From assembly GCA_963692995.1 (NCBI GenBank), contig OY843611.1, forward strand, positions 1,674,001 to 1,738,000: DNA of 64,000 nucleotides. Reading direction: 5' to 3'. Positions 34,191 to 43,227 of this stretch are shown here, one piece after another. This DNA is from Bin87 sp963692995 (GTDB taxonomy: Bacteria > Chloroflexota > Dehalococcoidia > Lucifugimonadales > UBA3495). A program made the position numbers and the translations under genes. Below the pieces are notes generated by a model. It was not told the origin of the DNA. It was given only the letters and a program-made list of their open reading frames with translations, and searched no databases. The number at the start of each line of letters is the position of its first letter. Position 1 is the stretch's first letter.

Positions 34191-36038
34191 ATGAGCGTTA
34201 TTGGACTGCTCGATAATAAATTTGACGGCACTCCCGCCGGCGTTTCCCCGGTTTCCATGCAACCCCGGGGTGACCGCACGCGCCGGGTCATGATGGTGCA
34301 GCCCGCCTCGGCGGGCGGCAACTTCGAGTACATTGCCATACCCCGCCAAGGCATGCTGTTCCTGTCTGGAGCCCTGGCGCAATGGGAAGGGCCTTACGTA
34401 TATGAGCGGGATATCTGGTTTGAAGACCGATTGGGTCGCCTGGATCCCGACAAAGACCTGGACGGGATCCACGTGCTGATGATCACTTCGCTCATCAACG
34501 AGACGCCCCGCGCCTACGAAATAGCCCGGGAAGCCCGGCAATTTCATCCCGATCTGGTGATCCTGGGCGGCGGGCCGCAGATGAGTCCGCTGCCTGAAGA
34601 AGCCATCGAGCGCGGCGGCTTCGATGTCATCGTCAATCGGGAGGGCGAAGACATCATCGGGCAGTTGTGCGACATCCTGCTGACTTGGCGCGACGACCGT
34701 AGATATGCCTACTTGGAGCGCGTCGCCGGCATCTCATTTATGCGGGACGGTCATCTGATCCAGACCCGGCGCAAGGGTTTGGTTGCTCCCGATTTCGTCC
34801 CGTTGCCCGACTTCCGCTCAATCCGCGGGTTGTCCCCGGTGAATCCCATGGCCGGAGCCGTGTTGGAAACGGTACGGGGCTGCACCGAAAATTGCTCCTA
34901 CTGCCAAGTCATTCAGCAGTTCCTGGGCTATCGTCTCATCGATCGCGAAACCGAGTTCCAGCGATTGGAACAACTGGAAGACTTGGCCGCCGACGGCCTC
35001 ATCCATACCGGCCGGAACGGCAAGTTCAACGTGTTCATCTCCGACGACCTGCACACCCCGCCGCTGCGCGCGGTCAAGTTCCGTAACGAGCGGTTGGAAA
35101 GATTGAAGAGCTGGATAGGCCGGACCGACTCCATGAACATGATCTGCCAGGCACGGGCCGAAATCGGACAGGACGACGAACTGTCCGACGCCTTGCTGGA
35201 AGCAAACGTCAAAATGCTCTACTTGGGTGTGGAGTCCAACAACGCCGAAAGCCTGGCCGCCGTCCGCAAGCGCCAGGAGCCCGGTCAGATGGAAAGAGAC
35301 CTGGTGCGCCTGAACGAAAAGGGATTCTCCGTTGTCGCCATGACCATCATCGGGTTGCCTTACGACACCGAAGAAACGATCATGACGCTGGCGGACTGGG
35401 TTTCCCAGCACAGCCGTTACCAAACGGCTAACTTGCTGACGCCGTTGCCCGCCACGTCCAACTGGAGCTTGAAACCCCTGAACGCCAACGGGGAACCGCT
35501 CCAGGAAGGCGAGATGCGGCCCTACGAACTTTACACCGGACGCCAGTTCGTTCACGAAGACGAGCGCTGGACTATGGCCGAAAGCCGCGAACTGTTCGAC
35601 CGGTACAGCGCGAAACTCACGTCTATCGATGCGTTGTACGGCCGCATTTTCCGAATGCTGGGCAACTACCGGTTGCGCCAGGCCCGCAGCGTACAGGACC
35701 TGTCCGAAACCGCCGAAATCATGCGGGCTTGGTCGTATCAAGTGGAACAGGCCGGCAAGGAGTTCGGCGAACACCTCAACCAGCGCGTCAACGAATTGTC
35801 GGAGACCCTCCGCTCGGTCAGCCAGCCCCTGTCCAATATGGGGTCGGATTTCATGGACAACCTTCGCACTCGCATCAATGAAGCGTCGGAAGCGTTGCGC
35901 AACTACGCCGAGCGGGCTGACAGCGGCAGTAAAGATGTCGCCGCCAACATCTCCGTCCGAGTGAACGAGGCAACCGAAATACTGAACGGCGTCCTCGAGT
36001 CCGCCAGCCAGCGCCGCAATCCGAATAGAGCGAGATAG
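34191..36038 (+). CDS. B12-binding-domain radical SAM protein with C-terminal amphipathic repeats
   Basis: 615 residues. An N-terminal cobalamin-domain-like region (DLVILGGGPQMSPLPEEAI, FDVIVNREGEDII) precedes the radical SAM centre RGCTENCSYCQ (C231, C235, C238), a BchE/MiaB-type TIM barrel with MLYLGVESNNAESLAAVRKRQ and MTIIGLPYDTEETI. The tail (about 532-615) holds three 29-residue repeats starting RVNELSETL, RINEASEAL and RVNEATEIL, amphipathic helices that could bind membrane or protein. It lies 3 bp before a KAS II gene and is likely translated with it. Methylation or ring chemistry on an acyl or lipid product is an inference. Confidence 0.82.
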   Translation: MSVIGLLDNKFDGTPAGVSPVSMQPRGDRTRRVMMVQPASAGGNFEYIAIPRQGMLFLSGALAQWEGPYVYERDIWFEDRLGRLDPDKDLDGIHVLMITSLINETPRAYEIAREARQFHPDLVILGGGPQMSPLPEEAIERGGFDVIVNREGEDIIGQLCDILLTWRDDRRYAYLERVAGISFMRDGHLIQTRRKGLVAPDFVPLPDFRSIRGLSPVNPMAGAVLETVRGCTENCSYCQVIQQFLGYRLIDRETEFQRLEQLEDLAADGLIHTGRNGKFNVFISDDLHTPPLRAVKFRNERLERLKSWIGRTDSMNMICQARAEIGQDDELSDALLEANVKMLYLGVESNNAESLAAVRKRQEPGQMERDLVRLNEKGFSVVAMTIIGLPYDTEETIMTLADWVSQHSRYQTANLLTPLPATSNWSLKPLNANGEPLQEGEMRPYELYTGRQFVHEDERWTMAESRELFDRYSAKLTSIDALYGRIFRMLGNYRLRQARSVQDLSETAEIMRAWSYQVEQAGKEFGEHLNQRVNELSETLRSVSQPLSNMGSDFMDNLRTRINEASEALRNYAERADSGSKDVAANISVRVNEATEILNGVLESASQRRNPNRAR

Positions 36039-36041
36039 CGC

Positions 36042-37301
36042 ATGACCGACTACGGCGCCCCTGGCCGGAGGGTGGTGGTAACCGGACTGGGTATGGTCAG
36101 CCCGTTGGGACTAGACGTATCCGATACTTGGGGCGCCATTGCCGCCGGCCAGTCGGGGATCGACTACATCACCAGCTTTGACGCGGAAGCCTTCGACACT
36201 CGGTTCGCCGCAGAGGTCAAAGGGTTCAACCCGGAAAACTATCTGGACCGCAAAGAAGCGCGCCGCATGGACCGCTTCGCTCAGTTCGCCGCTGTTGCGG
36301 CCCAGGAGGCCTGCCGCCAAGCCGACCTTAACCCGCGAAGCATGGATCGCTACAGCGTCCACGTTGTCATCGGCAGCGGCATCGGCGGCATCAGCACGTT
36401 GACGGAGCAGCACCAAGTGCTCTTGGAACGGGGCCCCCGGCGGGTTACGCCGTTCCTAATTCCGATGATGCTGGCCGATATGGGTTCGGCGCAAGTCTCC
36501 ATGGTCACCGGCGCAATGGGCGCTAATTACTGCATAACTTCATCTTGCAGCAGTGGGGCCGATGCCATCGGGACCGGCTGGGACCTCATCCGCCACGGAA
36601 AGGCGGAGGTTGTGCTGGCCGGTGGCGCGGAAGCGCCCATCGCGCCGCTATCGGTGGCCGGTTTTAATGCCCTGCGGGCGCTGTCACGACAGAATGACAA
36701 CCCGAAACAGGCCAGCCAACCGTTCAACCGCCACCGAGACGGATTCGTCTTGGCCGAGGGCGCGGCAGTGATGGTGCTGGAGAGCGCGGATCACGCCGCC
36801 ACCCGGGGCGCGGAACCCCTGGCCGAGCTGCGCGGTTACGCCGCTACCAGCGACTCCCACCATCTCACCGAGCCCAATCCAACGGGCCAGAGCGCGGCAA
36901 CCGCCGTTATCGCCGCCCTGGCAGCAGCCGGGTTGGCTCCGGAGGATGTTGACTACCTCAACGCCCACGGCACTTCGACGCCGCTAAACGACTGGCACGA
37001 GACCAAAGCGCTGAAGCTGGCGCTGGGAGACCACGCTTACCGGATTCCCGTAAGCAGCACCAAGAGCATGACCGGGCACTTGCTGGGCGCCGGCGGCGCA
37101 TTGGAAGCCGTCGTTTGCGTCATGGCGCTGCGCCAGGGATTGATGCCGCCCACGATCAACCTGGACGAACCCGACACAGAGTGCGACCTGGACTACGTTC
37201 CCAACGCGGCTCGGCCGGCGGAGTTGAACGTGGCGCTCAGCAACTCTTTTGGATTCGGCGGACACAACTCGGTAATCGTTCTGGCGCGCGCCGATTTGTG
37301 A
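36042..37301 (+). CDS. fabF: Beta-ketoacyl-ACP synthase II (copy 2)
   Basis: 419 residues. The cysteine (about 169) is in ITSSCSSGADAIG and the histidines are in NAHGTSTPLNDWHE and KSMTGHLLGAGG, so condensing activity is expected. Sequence motifs differ from copy 1 (SSCSSGAD versus TTACAASN), so the two probably have distinct chain-length or partner preferences. It is sandwiched between the radical SAM gene (3-bp gap) and recJ (4-base overlap), suggesting a co-translated unit. It may supply an unusual acyl chain to the radical SAM enzyme, but this is unproven. Confidence 0.95.
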   Translation: MTDYGAPGRRVVVTGLGMVSPLGLDVSDTWGAIAAGQSGIDYITSFDAEAFDTRFAAEVKGFNPENYLDRKEARRMDRFAQFAAVAAQEACRQADLNPRSMDRYSVHVVIGSGIGGISTLTEQHQVLLERGPRRVTPFLIPMMLADMGSAQVSMVTGAMGANYCITSSCSSGADAIGTGWDLIRHGKAEVVLAGGAEAPIAPLSVAGFNALRALSRQNDNPKQASQPFNRHRDGFVLAEGAAVMVLESADHAATRGAEPLAELRGYAATSDSHHLTEPNPTGQSAATAVIAALAAAGLAPEDVDYLNAHGTSTPLNDWHETKALKLALGDHAYRIPVSSTKSMTGHLLGAGGALEAVVCVMALRQGLMPPTINLDEPDTECDLDYVPNAARPAELNVALSNSFGFGGHNSVIVLARADL

Positions 37302-39001
37302 CCAGTGTGCCGCGCCGGCCCAATCCTCCACCCAAACGATGGCTGTTGCCGCCGCCGGTGGCAGGGAGCCGGTTACCCCCGGATTTATCATCCACTGCGG
37401 TGCAATTACTGCTTTCCCGTGGCATAGCCGATACGGCAACGCTGGAGAGTTTTTTGAACCCGCCCGGGGTTCCATACGATCCCGGTTTGCTGGCCGGCGT
37501 CAGCGCTGCGCTGCCCCGGTTGGCCACCGCAGCCCGAAATCGGGAAACCGTAGCCGTGTTCGGCGATTTTGACGTCGACGGGATCACGGGTACGGCTATA
37601 TTGTGTGAAACGCTCGACCGATTGGGGTGCCGCGTAATCCCCTACCTGCCGGACCCGGTGTCCGAAGGCCACGGCATGAACTCCGGCGCCGTGGCGAAGC
37701 TCGCGGCTCAAGGCGCCACGCTGCTGGTTACGGTGGACTGTGGCGTCAGCGACGTCGCCGAAGTGGCCTTGGCCGCCCAACGGGGCGCCGATGTGATCAT
37801 TACGGACCACCACGTGCCCCCACTGCAACGCCCGGCTGCCATCGCAGTCGTCAACCCCAAGATGCCAGACAATCAATATCCTTTCCCGGAGTTGTGTGGC
37901 GCCGGCATCGCCTACAAACTAGCCACTGCGTTGTTGGAACACTTGGGTGCGCCGCCGGATCCTTCTCTGCTGGAATTGGCCGCCCTGGGGACCGTAGCCG
38001 ACTTGGTGCCGTTGCGCGATGAAAACCGCTATTTGGTGCAGCGCGGTTTAGCATTTTTGCCCGATACCCGGCGGCCCGGTCTTCGTGCCCTGTTGCGGCG
38101 CGTCAATCTGGAAAGGCAGTCCATACGCACCGAGCATGTCTCGTTCCAAATCGCGCCACGATTGAATGCCTCGGGCCGCATGGCCCACCCGGAGACCTCA
38201 CTGAACCTGTTGTTGGCCCGCGACACGCAAGAAGCCGAGCGGCTGACCTCCCGTTTGGAGCAATTCAACTCCCAGCGTAGGGAGTTGACGGCCCGCGCCA
38301 CCGAGATCGCCATTGACCGGGTGCTATCCGGCGGTCATTTGCCGGCCATCATCATCACCCATGATGACGCTTACACACCCGGCATCAACGGGTTGGTGGC
38401 ATCCCGCCTGGTGGAATTGTTCAATCGCCCCACCGTCGCGCTGGCCAGTACCGATGACGAACACCTGGTAGCCAGCGCGCGCAGCGCCGGCGCATTCAAT
38501 CTGATTGAGGCCATCTCCCGATGCGCGGACTTGCTGGTGCGGTACGGAGGTCACAGCGCCGCCGCCGGGTTCACCGTCAACAAACGCGATTTCCCACTGG
38601 TGATCGAGCGGCTTATCCACATCGCCAACGCCGAACAAGGCTTGTTCGGCCCCGAACCTACTCTGGAAATCCATGCCGAAGGCTCTTTGGAAGAAATAAT
38701 CAACCCGGAATTGTCGAAACTCCAGTCTCAACTGGAGCCTTTTGGCAAGGACAATCCGACACCACGCTACCTGACCCGCCGCGCTCGCGTCCACAACTGG
38801 GGTTACGTCGGCGGGAGCGGCCAGCATCTCAAGCTGCAAGTAAGCAGCGGATCCCGTTCCTTCGATGCCCTGGCCTGGAATTACGCCGGGGACTGGGGCG
38901 GGTACGACGCCGTAGATTTAGTGTTCCAATTGGCCGAAGATAGTTATCGCGGAGAACGACGAACCTATCTGCGGATCGATGACCTCAGGCCGGCGGCATA
39001 G
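37298..39001 (+). CDS. recJ: Single-stranded-DNA-specific exonuclease RecJ
   Basis: 567 residues from a GTG that overlaps the KAS II stop as GTGA. RecJ degrades single-stranded DNA 5'-to-3' in recombination and repair. The DHH phosphoesterase motifs are present: VFGDFDVDGITG, VTVDCGVSD, ITDHHVPP and a LELAALGTVADLVPL block, then the DHHA1 domain with SGRMAHP and YGGHSAAAGFTV. An OB-like C-terminal domain with WNYAGDWGGYDAVDLVFQL completes it. The earlier in-frame start at 37115 lies inside the KAS II gene and was rejected. Confidence 0.95.
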   Translation: MTSVPRRPNPPPKRWLLPPPVAGSRLPPDLSSTAVQLLLSRGIADTATLESFLNPPGVPYDPGLLAGVSAALPRLATAARNRETVAVFGDFDVDGITGTAILCETLDRLGCRVIPYLPDPVSEGHGMNSGAVAKLAAQGATLLVTVDCGVSDVAEVALAAQRGADVIITDHHVPPLQRPAAIAVVNPKMPDNQYPFPELCGAGIAYKLATALLEHLGAPPDPSLLELAALGTVADLVPLRDENRYLVQRGLAFLPDTRRPGLRALLRRVNLERQSIRTEHVSFQIAPRLNASGRMAHPETSLNLLLARDTQEAERLTSRLEQFNSQRRELTARATEIAIDRVLSGGHLPAIIITHDDAYTPGINGLVASRLVELFNRPTVALASTDDEHLVASARSAGAFNLIEAISRCADLLVRYGGHSAAAGFTVNKRDFPLVIERLIHIANAEQGLFGPEPTLEIHAEGSLEEIINPELSKLQSQLEPFGKDNPTPRYLTRRARVHNWGYVGGSGQHLKLQVSSGSRSFDALAWNYAGDWGGYDAVDLVFQLAEDSYRGERRTYLRIDDLRPAA

Positions 39002-39072
39002 CCGAGGCCATCGTTAACGATGGACGTCGCTCCATATTAGGCTTCTTCCGCCTCGGGCGCCGTCGCGGCGCC

Positions 39073-39954
39073 TTAAGACCGGCGGCCGGGACGACGCGCC
39101 AGGCGGGCGCGGTAAATCAGGAGCGGCACCGTCACCAACATTACAGCCAGGGCCACCAGTTGGGCCTCGTTGAATCCGAATACGTAGGTGTTTTGCTCCT
39201 GGCGCACGAAGGAAATGAAGAAGCGGCCCGCCGAATAACCGGCGAAGAACAGGGCAAACAGCATTCCCCGGGGGCTGATGCGGTCCTTCAACCACCACAG
39301 GACGCCAGCCCAGATCAGGCAGAAGATCAACTCGTAGGCCACTGCCGGATGGGAGGCCGGCCTCCCATAGCCCAGGCTGTCGGGATCCGTGTACACCCAG
39401 GCCCAGGGAAGGTTGGAGAAGCTGGACCAATGCTCGCCGTTGATCACGTCGCCGATGCGCCCGATGGCCAGGGCAATCAGCAACGCCGGCGCCGCTACAT
39501 CGGCGAGATGGGCCACCGACGGCATCTGCGGAAAAGGCCGGTGCATCCCCGTCCATCGCAGGGCAGCGTTGTCGCAGGCACGATGCAGCGCGGGAGCGTT
39601 GCGCATGATGATGTACACGGCTCCTCCGGCGAACCCTCCCAGGTAAGCGCCGAAAATCGCTATTCCGCCACCCCAGAAGTAGAGGATGCGCATCGGGTCG
39701 TATTGGTACACGTCGTCCCAGAAGTCCACCACGTGCAATAGGCGCGCTCCGATGATGCCGCCTATGATGCACCAAGTCGAAACCGACAGGATGGCATCTC
39801 CGTCCAACCCCTCACGCCGGCCCCAACGCCAGGTGAGATACACGGCCACCGCCACGCCTACAAAGGTGAAGAAGCCATGCCAGGAGAGAATGAACCCGGC
39901 GGTACGTATGATGTCCGGGTCGAAAGGAATGCTCAATACGGCAAGAATATCCAT
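39073..39954 (-). CDS. lgt: Prolipoprotein diacylglyceryl transferase
   Basis: 293 residues and hydrophobic, with about seven membrane segments. Lgt moves diacylglycerol from phosphatidylglycerol onto the lipobox cysteine of prolipoproteins. The signature GRIGDVINGEHW, close to the G-R-x-G-N-F-x-N-x-E block, is present with D in place of N. FILSWHGFFTFVG, GGIAIFGAYLGGF and SAGRFFISFVRQEQ also fit the family. It lies 17 bp downstream of ispE on the same strand, convergent with recJ. This implies the cell makes lipoproteins. Confidence 0.95.
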   Translation of the reverse strand: MDILAVLSIPFDPDIIRTAGFILSWHGFFTFVGVAVAVYLTWRWGRREGLDGDAILSVSTWCIIGGIIGARLLHVVDFWDDVYQYDPMRILYFWGGGIAIFGAYLGGFAGGAVYIIMRNAPALHRACDNAALRWTGMHRPFPQMPSVAHLADVAAPALLIALAIGRIGDVINGEHWSSFSNLPWAWVYTDPDSLGYGRPASHPAVAYELIFCLIWAGVLWWLKDRISPRGMLFALFFAGYSAGRFFISFVRQEQNTYVFGFNEAQLVALAVMLVTVPLLIYRARLARRPGRRS

Positions 39955-39971
39955 CGGCGCGTGGTGTCTCC

Positions 39972-40862
39972 TTAAACTGTTGGGTCAATGCCGGCATCAG
40001 CCGCCGGAGAAAGCGTCCGCACAAGGTACGCCGTCGCGCCCGTACCCTGCAAGGCTGCGGCGACCCGCGTCCGCTCATTTTCCGAGGAGGGGAGGCAGAA
40101 CAGGGCTGGGCCAGCGCCCGAAAGCCGGGGTGGGTGTTGTGCCGTTGCCGCCACTCTATTCCATACGTCGGCCAAGCCGGGAAAGATCGCTTTGGCGGGG
40201 CGCTCGAAAGTGTTGCGGCAAAGGTTCGTGGTCAATGGCCGGGTATGTAGCCCATAAGTCAGTCGTTTCGTGTGCCGGCCGTCGGAAAAATCGTCGGGTG
40301 TCAGAGCACGGTACAAAGACGGCGTCTTGGCGGGAATGGTTTCAGATGGCGCAACCACCAGCACATCAATGGATGGCAAGTCCGTGAGCGTGGTTATCTC
40401 ATCGCCCCGTCCTGTGCCAAGGGCGGTGCCGCCCGTGATCAGAAACGGTACATCCGACCCCAATTCAGCAGCGATTGACACCAAGTCGCCGACCGCCAAC
40501 CCCAATCCCCAGAGCCGATTCAGGCCCAATAAAGCACATGCAGCGTCCGCCGACCCCCCGCCCAGTCCGGCCGCCACGGGTATCCGCTTGGATACATGGA
40601 TGCGGGCTTGTGGCGGGATGCCGGCTCGTTCCGCCAGCCTGGTCGCGGCGGCCCAGACGATATTGTCCTTGCCTGGTAATTCCGGGTCATCACACGTAAC
40701 CACCAGTTCGTCGGCCACTGACAACGTCAGTGTATCCGCCAGGTCCACCGTTTGGAGGATAGTGACGACGTCGTGATAGCCGTCGTCTCTACGGCCAATT
40801 ACCTCAAGGGAAAGATTGATTTTGGCATAAGCCGGTATGTGCAGCGGACGGGGTTCCATCAC
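39972..40862 (-). CDS. ispE: 4-diphosphocytidyl-2-C-methyl-D-erythritol kinase
   Basis: 296 residues. IspE phosphorylates CDP-methylerythritol in the MEP isoprenoid pathway. The GHMP-kinase marks are AYAKINLSLEVIGRRDDGYH at the N-terminus, the P-loop-like PVAAGLGGGSADAA, and LSGAGPALFCLPSS near the C-terminus. The gene follows ksgA by 18 bp and precedes lgt, matching the frequent ksgA-ispE pairing in bacteria. It shows that isoprenoid precursors are made by the MEP rather than the mevalonate route, at least in part. Confidence 0.96.
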   Translation of the reverse strand: MMEPRPLHIPAYAKINLSLEVIGRRDDGYHDVVTILQTVDLADTLTLSVADELVVTCDDPELPGKDNIVWAAATRLAERAGIPPQARIHVSKRIPVAAGLGGGSADAACALLGLNRLWGLGLAVGDLVSIAAELGSDVPFLITGGTALGTGRGDEITTLTDLPSIDVLVVAPSETIPAKTPSLYRALTPDDFSDGRHTKRLTYGLHTRPLTTNLCRNTFERPAKAIFPGLADVWNRVAATAQHPPRLSGAGPALFCLPSSENERTRVAAALQGTGATAYLVRTLSPAADAGIDPTV

Positions 40863-40880
40863 TCGATTCTAACAGAGAAA

Positions 40881-41729
40881 CTAAAGGGAACGGTTCCGCG
40901 GGACCTGATCGGGCCACCCGGCGTCGAGAGCCGCCCATTCCGCAATCGAAAGAGTGCCCGGCCGTCGCATCGGATCGATTCCGACATCAGCCGACACCGC
41001 CTCAACCACCGCCGGGGACGCTGCGGCGCCCTGGGCGAGCGAGTTGCGCAGCGTCTTGCGGGGCGCGCTGAAACCCGCTCTAACCAGCGCAAAGAAGCTT
41101 TCTCGATTTTTCACCGGGGTCGCCGGTTTCGGATGGAGCTCCAGCCTGATCACGGTGGAAGAAACTTTGGGCGGCGGGCGAAAGCAGCGGGGCGGCACCT
41201 GGGTCACCACCGACGCGGCGGCATAGAACTGGGTTGCCACCGACATCAGGGTCATTTTGCCCGGAGCGGCCGTCATGGCCTCCCCCACTTCGCGCTGGAC
41301 CATCACTACCATGATGGTGGGCGGAGTATCCGTTTCCAGGAAACGGCGGACGATGGGAGCCGCTGCGTAGTAGGGCAGGTTGGCAACCAACTTGTAAGAC
41401 GTTTCTCGGCCCACCAAGTCGGCGATCTCAACGCTACGGGCATCTCCATGGCGCACGTTCAGGTTGGGAGGATCGCCCAGGCGGGCCGGCAGTTCGCCAG
41501 CCAAGGTCGCGTCCAACTCGACCGCGACAACCTGGCCGGCGCGTTCCAGGAGACGACGGGTCAGAAATCCGCTCCCCGGCCCGATTTCCAGAACCGTATC
41601 AGCGTCCGTCGGTTCGGCGGCCGCGACGATGCGATTGGCGATCCTGCCGTCGGTGAGGAAATGCTGCCCCAGCGATTTGCGCGACCGACGGTACGGAGCA
41701 GCGGCGGAAGGCGGAACAGGCATGATCAT
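40881..41729 (-). CDS. ksgA: 16S rRNA dimethyladenosine transferase
   Basis: About 282 residues. KsgA dimethylates the two adjacent adenines of the 3'-terminal hairpin of 16S rRNA. RSRKSLGQHFLTD and the SAM motif LEIGPGSGFLTRRLL are present, with the catalytic NLPYY in LVANLPYYAAAP and FRPPPKVSSTVIRL later. The ATG at 41729 lies only six bases beyond the T-run of the SRP RNA terminator, with no strong ribosome site between. ATG 41723 is an alternative. Its transcription is therefore probably by read-through from the SRP RNA gene. Confidence 0.93.
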   Translation of the reverse strand: MIMPVPPSAAAPYRRSRKSLGQHFLTDGRIANRIVAAAEPTDADTVLEIGPGSGFLTRRLLERAGQVVAVELDATLAGELPARLGDPPNLNVRHGDARSVEIADLVGRETSYKLVANLPYYAAAPIVRRFLETDTPPTIMVVMVQREVGEAMTAAPGKMTLMSVATQFYAAASVVTQVPPRCFRPPPKVSSTVIRLELHPKPATPVKNRESFFALVRAGFSAPRKTLRNSLAQGAAASPAVVEAVSADVGIDPMRRPGTLSIAEWAALDAGWPDQVPRNRSL

Positions 41730-41735
41730 CGCACC

Positions 41736-42012
41736 AAAAAAAGTGGCCGAGCACCTCCCTTTGACTGCGGCTTGGGGGCGTATCGTCGGGATTGGCTCGG
41801 GCCAGGCGCTCCCACGGCACCCGCGGGACATCGCTTACCGTTGCTGCCGTCAAGCCCTGGCGGAGTTCACGAGCCTGCGCCGCGTGGGACCCGGCCGTCA
41901 ACACCATTCCCTGGGAAATTGGCCCTTGCGCCTTGCCTGGGGGAGGAATTCCACCCCGCTATGGCGGGTTGCGGGTACAGGGCACCGCCAGCTCCCCGTG
42001 TAGCACGACCAC
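41736..42012 (-). ncRNA. ffs: Signal recognition particle RNA, large bacterial type
   Basis: About 277 nt on the minus strand. The 5' part has the Alu-domain block GGTGCCCTGTACCCGC...CCCGCCATAGCGGGG typical of the long SRP RNAs of Gram-positive and related bacteria. The helix 8 core reads CCAGG-GCT-TGAC-GGC-AGCA-ACGG (41839-41860), with the expected CAGG and AGCA internal-loop strands. The 5' end (GTGGTCGTGC) pairs with the 3' end (GCTCGGCCAC). It ends in seven T at 41742-41736. The apical tetraloop is UGAC rather than GGAA. The RNA scaffolds Ffh for membrane targeting. Confidence 0.88.
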
Positions 42013-42020
42013 TGTGAACC

Positions 42021-42049
42021 ATGGTATGCTCCCGATTGCTCACTGTCAA
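42021..42049 (-). promoter_or_regulatory. Strong sigma70-type promoter of the SRP RNA
   Basis: Minus strand: perfect TTGACA (42049-42044), a 17-base spacer and TACCAT (42026-42021), placing the start near 42012, where the RNA's closing helix begins. Confidence 0.8.
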
Positions 42050-42107
42050 TCAAGATAGCCAACTGGCCATGGGGTTTCTTCGCACCAATCCGTCTCAGGC
42101 CGTGCCG

Positions 42108-43142
42108 TTAGTTGGTCTTGCCGTGAACAGCATTCCTGGCCACGGCCTCCTCCGCAATTTGCAGCGCGTTCAGCGCAGCTCCCTTCACGAGGTTGTCGGT
42201 AACAATCCACATCGCCAATCCATTGGAGTGCGATGCGTCCTTGCGAATGCGGCCTATGAAAACATCATCGTAACCGGCCGCGTCCACGGGCATGGGATAG
42301 GATAGAGTCGTCGGATCATCCTGGATCGTCACCCCCGCCATCCGGCTCAGTAATTCCCGCGCCTCGCCGACTGAGACAGGTTCGGCAAACTCCAGATGGG
42401 CGGCGACGCAGTGGGACACCAACACCGGAACCCGAACACAGGTCGCGGAAACCGCCAAGTCGGGTTCGTGGAGGATCTTGCGACTTTCATCGATCATTTT
42501 CTGCTCTTCACGGGTGTATCCCGATTCGTTGAAACTGTCGATTTGAGGTATTACGTTGAAAGCGATTTGCTGGGGCTGGGCGTCCGGTTCGGCGGGTCCT
42601 CCGTGCATAATGGCGCGGGTTTGTTCCCGCAGCTCATTCATCGCCGCGCCGCCGGCTCCGGAAACCGACTGGTAGGTGTCGGCCACAATCCGGCGGATTG
42701 GACTGGCCTGGCGCAAGGGATGCACCGCCATCACCAACGGCGTGGTGGAACAGTTCGGAATGGACACGATGCCATTGTGCCATTCCAGATCCAAGCCGTT
42801 GACTTCGGGCACCACCAAAGGCACTTCCGGATCCATCCGGAACGCGCTGGAGTCGTCAATCACCATTGCGCCGGCCGCCGCGGCGACCGGACCAAATCGA
42901 CGCGAATCTTCAGTACGCGCGGAGATGAACACCAGGTCCGCGTCGTCGAAACTGTCATCGGTGGTCTCGCCGACGGTGAAGGTCTTTCCGTTAACCTCCA
43001 TCTTTCGGCCGGCGGAACGCTTGGAGGCCAGCAACTTCAGGTTGGTATGTTTCGGATACCGAGCCTCAATAAGACGCAAGGTCTCCTGACCGACGGCGCC
43101 GGTGGCGCCCACGATGGCGAGTTTCAATCCTTGAAGATCCAT
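42108..43142 (-). CDS. asd: Aspartate-semialdehyde dehydrogenase
   Basis: 344 residues. Asd reduces aspartyl phosphate to aspartate semialdehyde for lysine, threonine and methionine. The NADP-binding start is LAIVGATGAVGQETLRLI, the catalytic cysteine is in IPNCSTTPLVMA, and the histidine lies in CVRVPVLVSHCVAAHLEF (RVPV-x-x-x-H). It follows dapB by 85 bp on the same strand, so the two act on consecutive products of one pathway. The next gene downstream is the SRP RNA, which has its own promoter. Confidence 0.97.
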   Translation of the reverse strand: MDLQGLKLAIVGATGAVGQETLRLIEARYPKHTNLKLLASKRSAGRKMEVNGKTFTVGETTDDSFDDADLVFISARTEDSRRFGPVAAAAGAMVIDDSSAFRMDPEVPLVVPEVNGLDLEWHNGIVSIPNCSTTPLVMAVHPLRQASPIRRIVADTYQSVSGAGGAAMNELREQTRAIMHGGPAEPDAQPQQIAFNVIPQIDSFNESGYTREEQKMIDESRKILHEPDLAVSATCVRVPVLVSHCVAAHLEFAEPVSVGEARELLSRMAGVTIQDDPTTLSYPMPVDAAGYDDVFIGRIRKDASHSNGLAMWIVTDNLVKGAALNALQIAEEAVARNAVHGKTN

Positions 43143-43227
43143 TTCACTCCTGTTGAAGTTACACTCCGCTTGAAGTTACACTCCGCGCCGACGGGTATCC
43201 GGTCGCTATGAAACTGCTTTCCTTCAG

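Noticed and set aside
37115..37297. Earlier in-frame start for recJ
   Set aside because: It lies inside the KAS II gene and has no recJ-like sequence; the GTG overlapping the KAS II stop fits better.
39008..39023. Perfect 16-bp palindrome between recJ and lgt
   Set aside because: No T-run, no second copy and no gene start nearby; it is too short to call a site.
41792..42058. Short plus and minus frames between ksgA and asd
   Set aside because: The stretch is explained by the SRP RNA with its closing helix, conserved loop strands, promoter and T-run.
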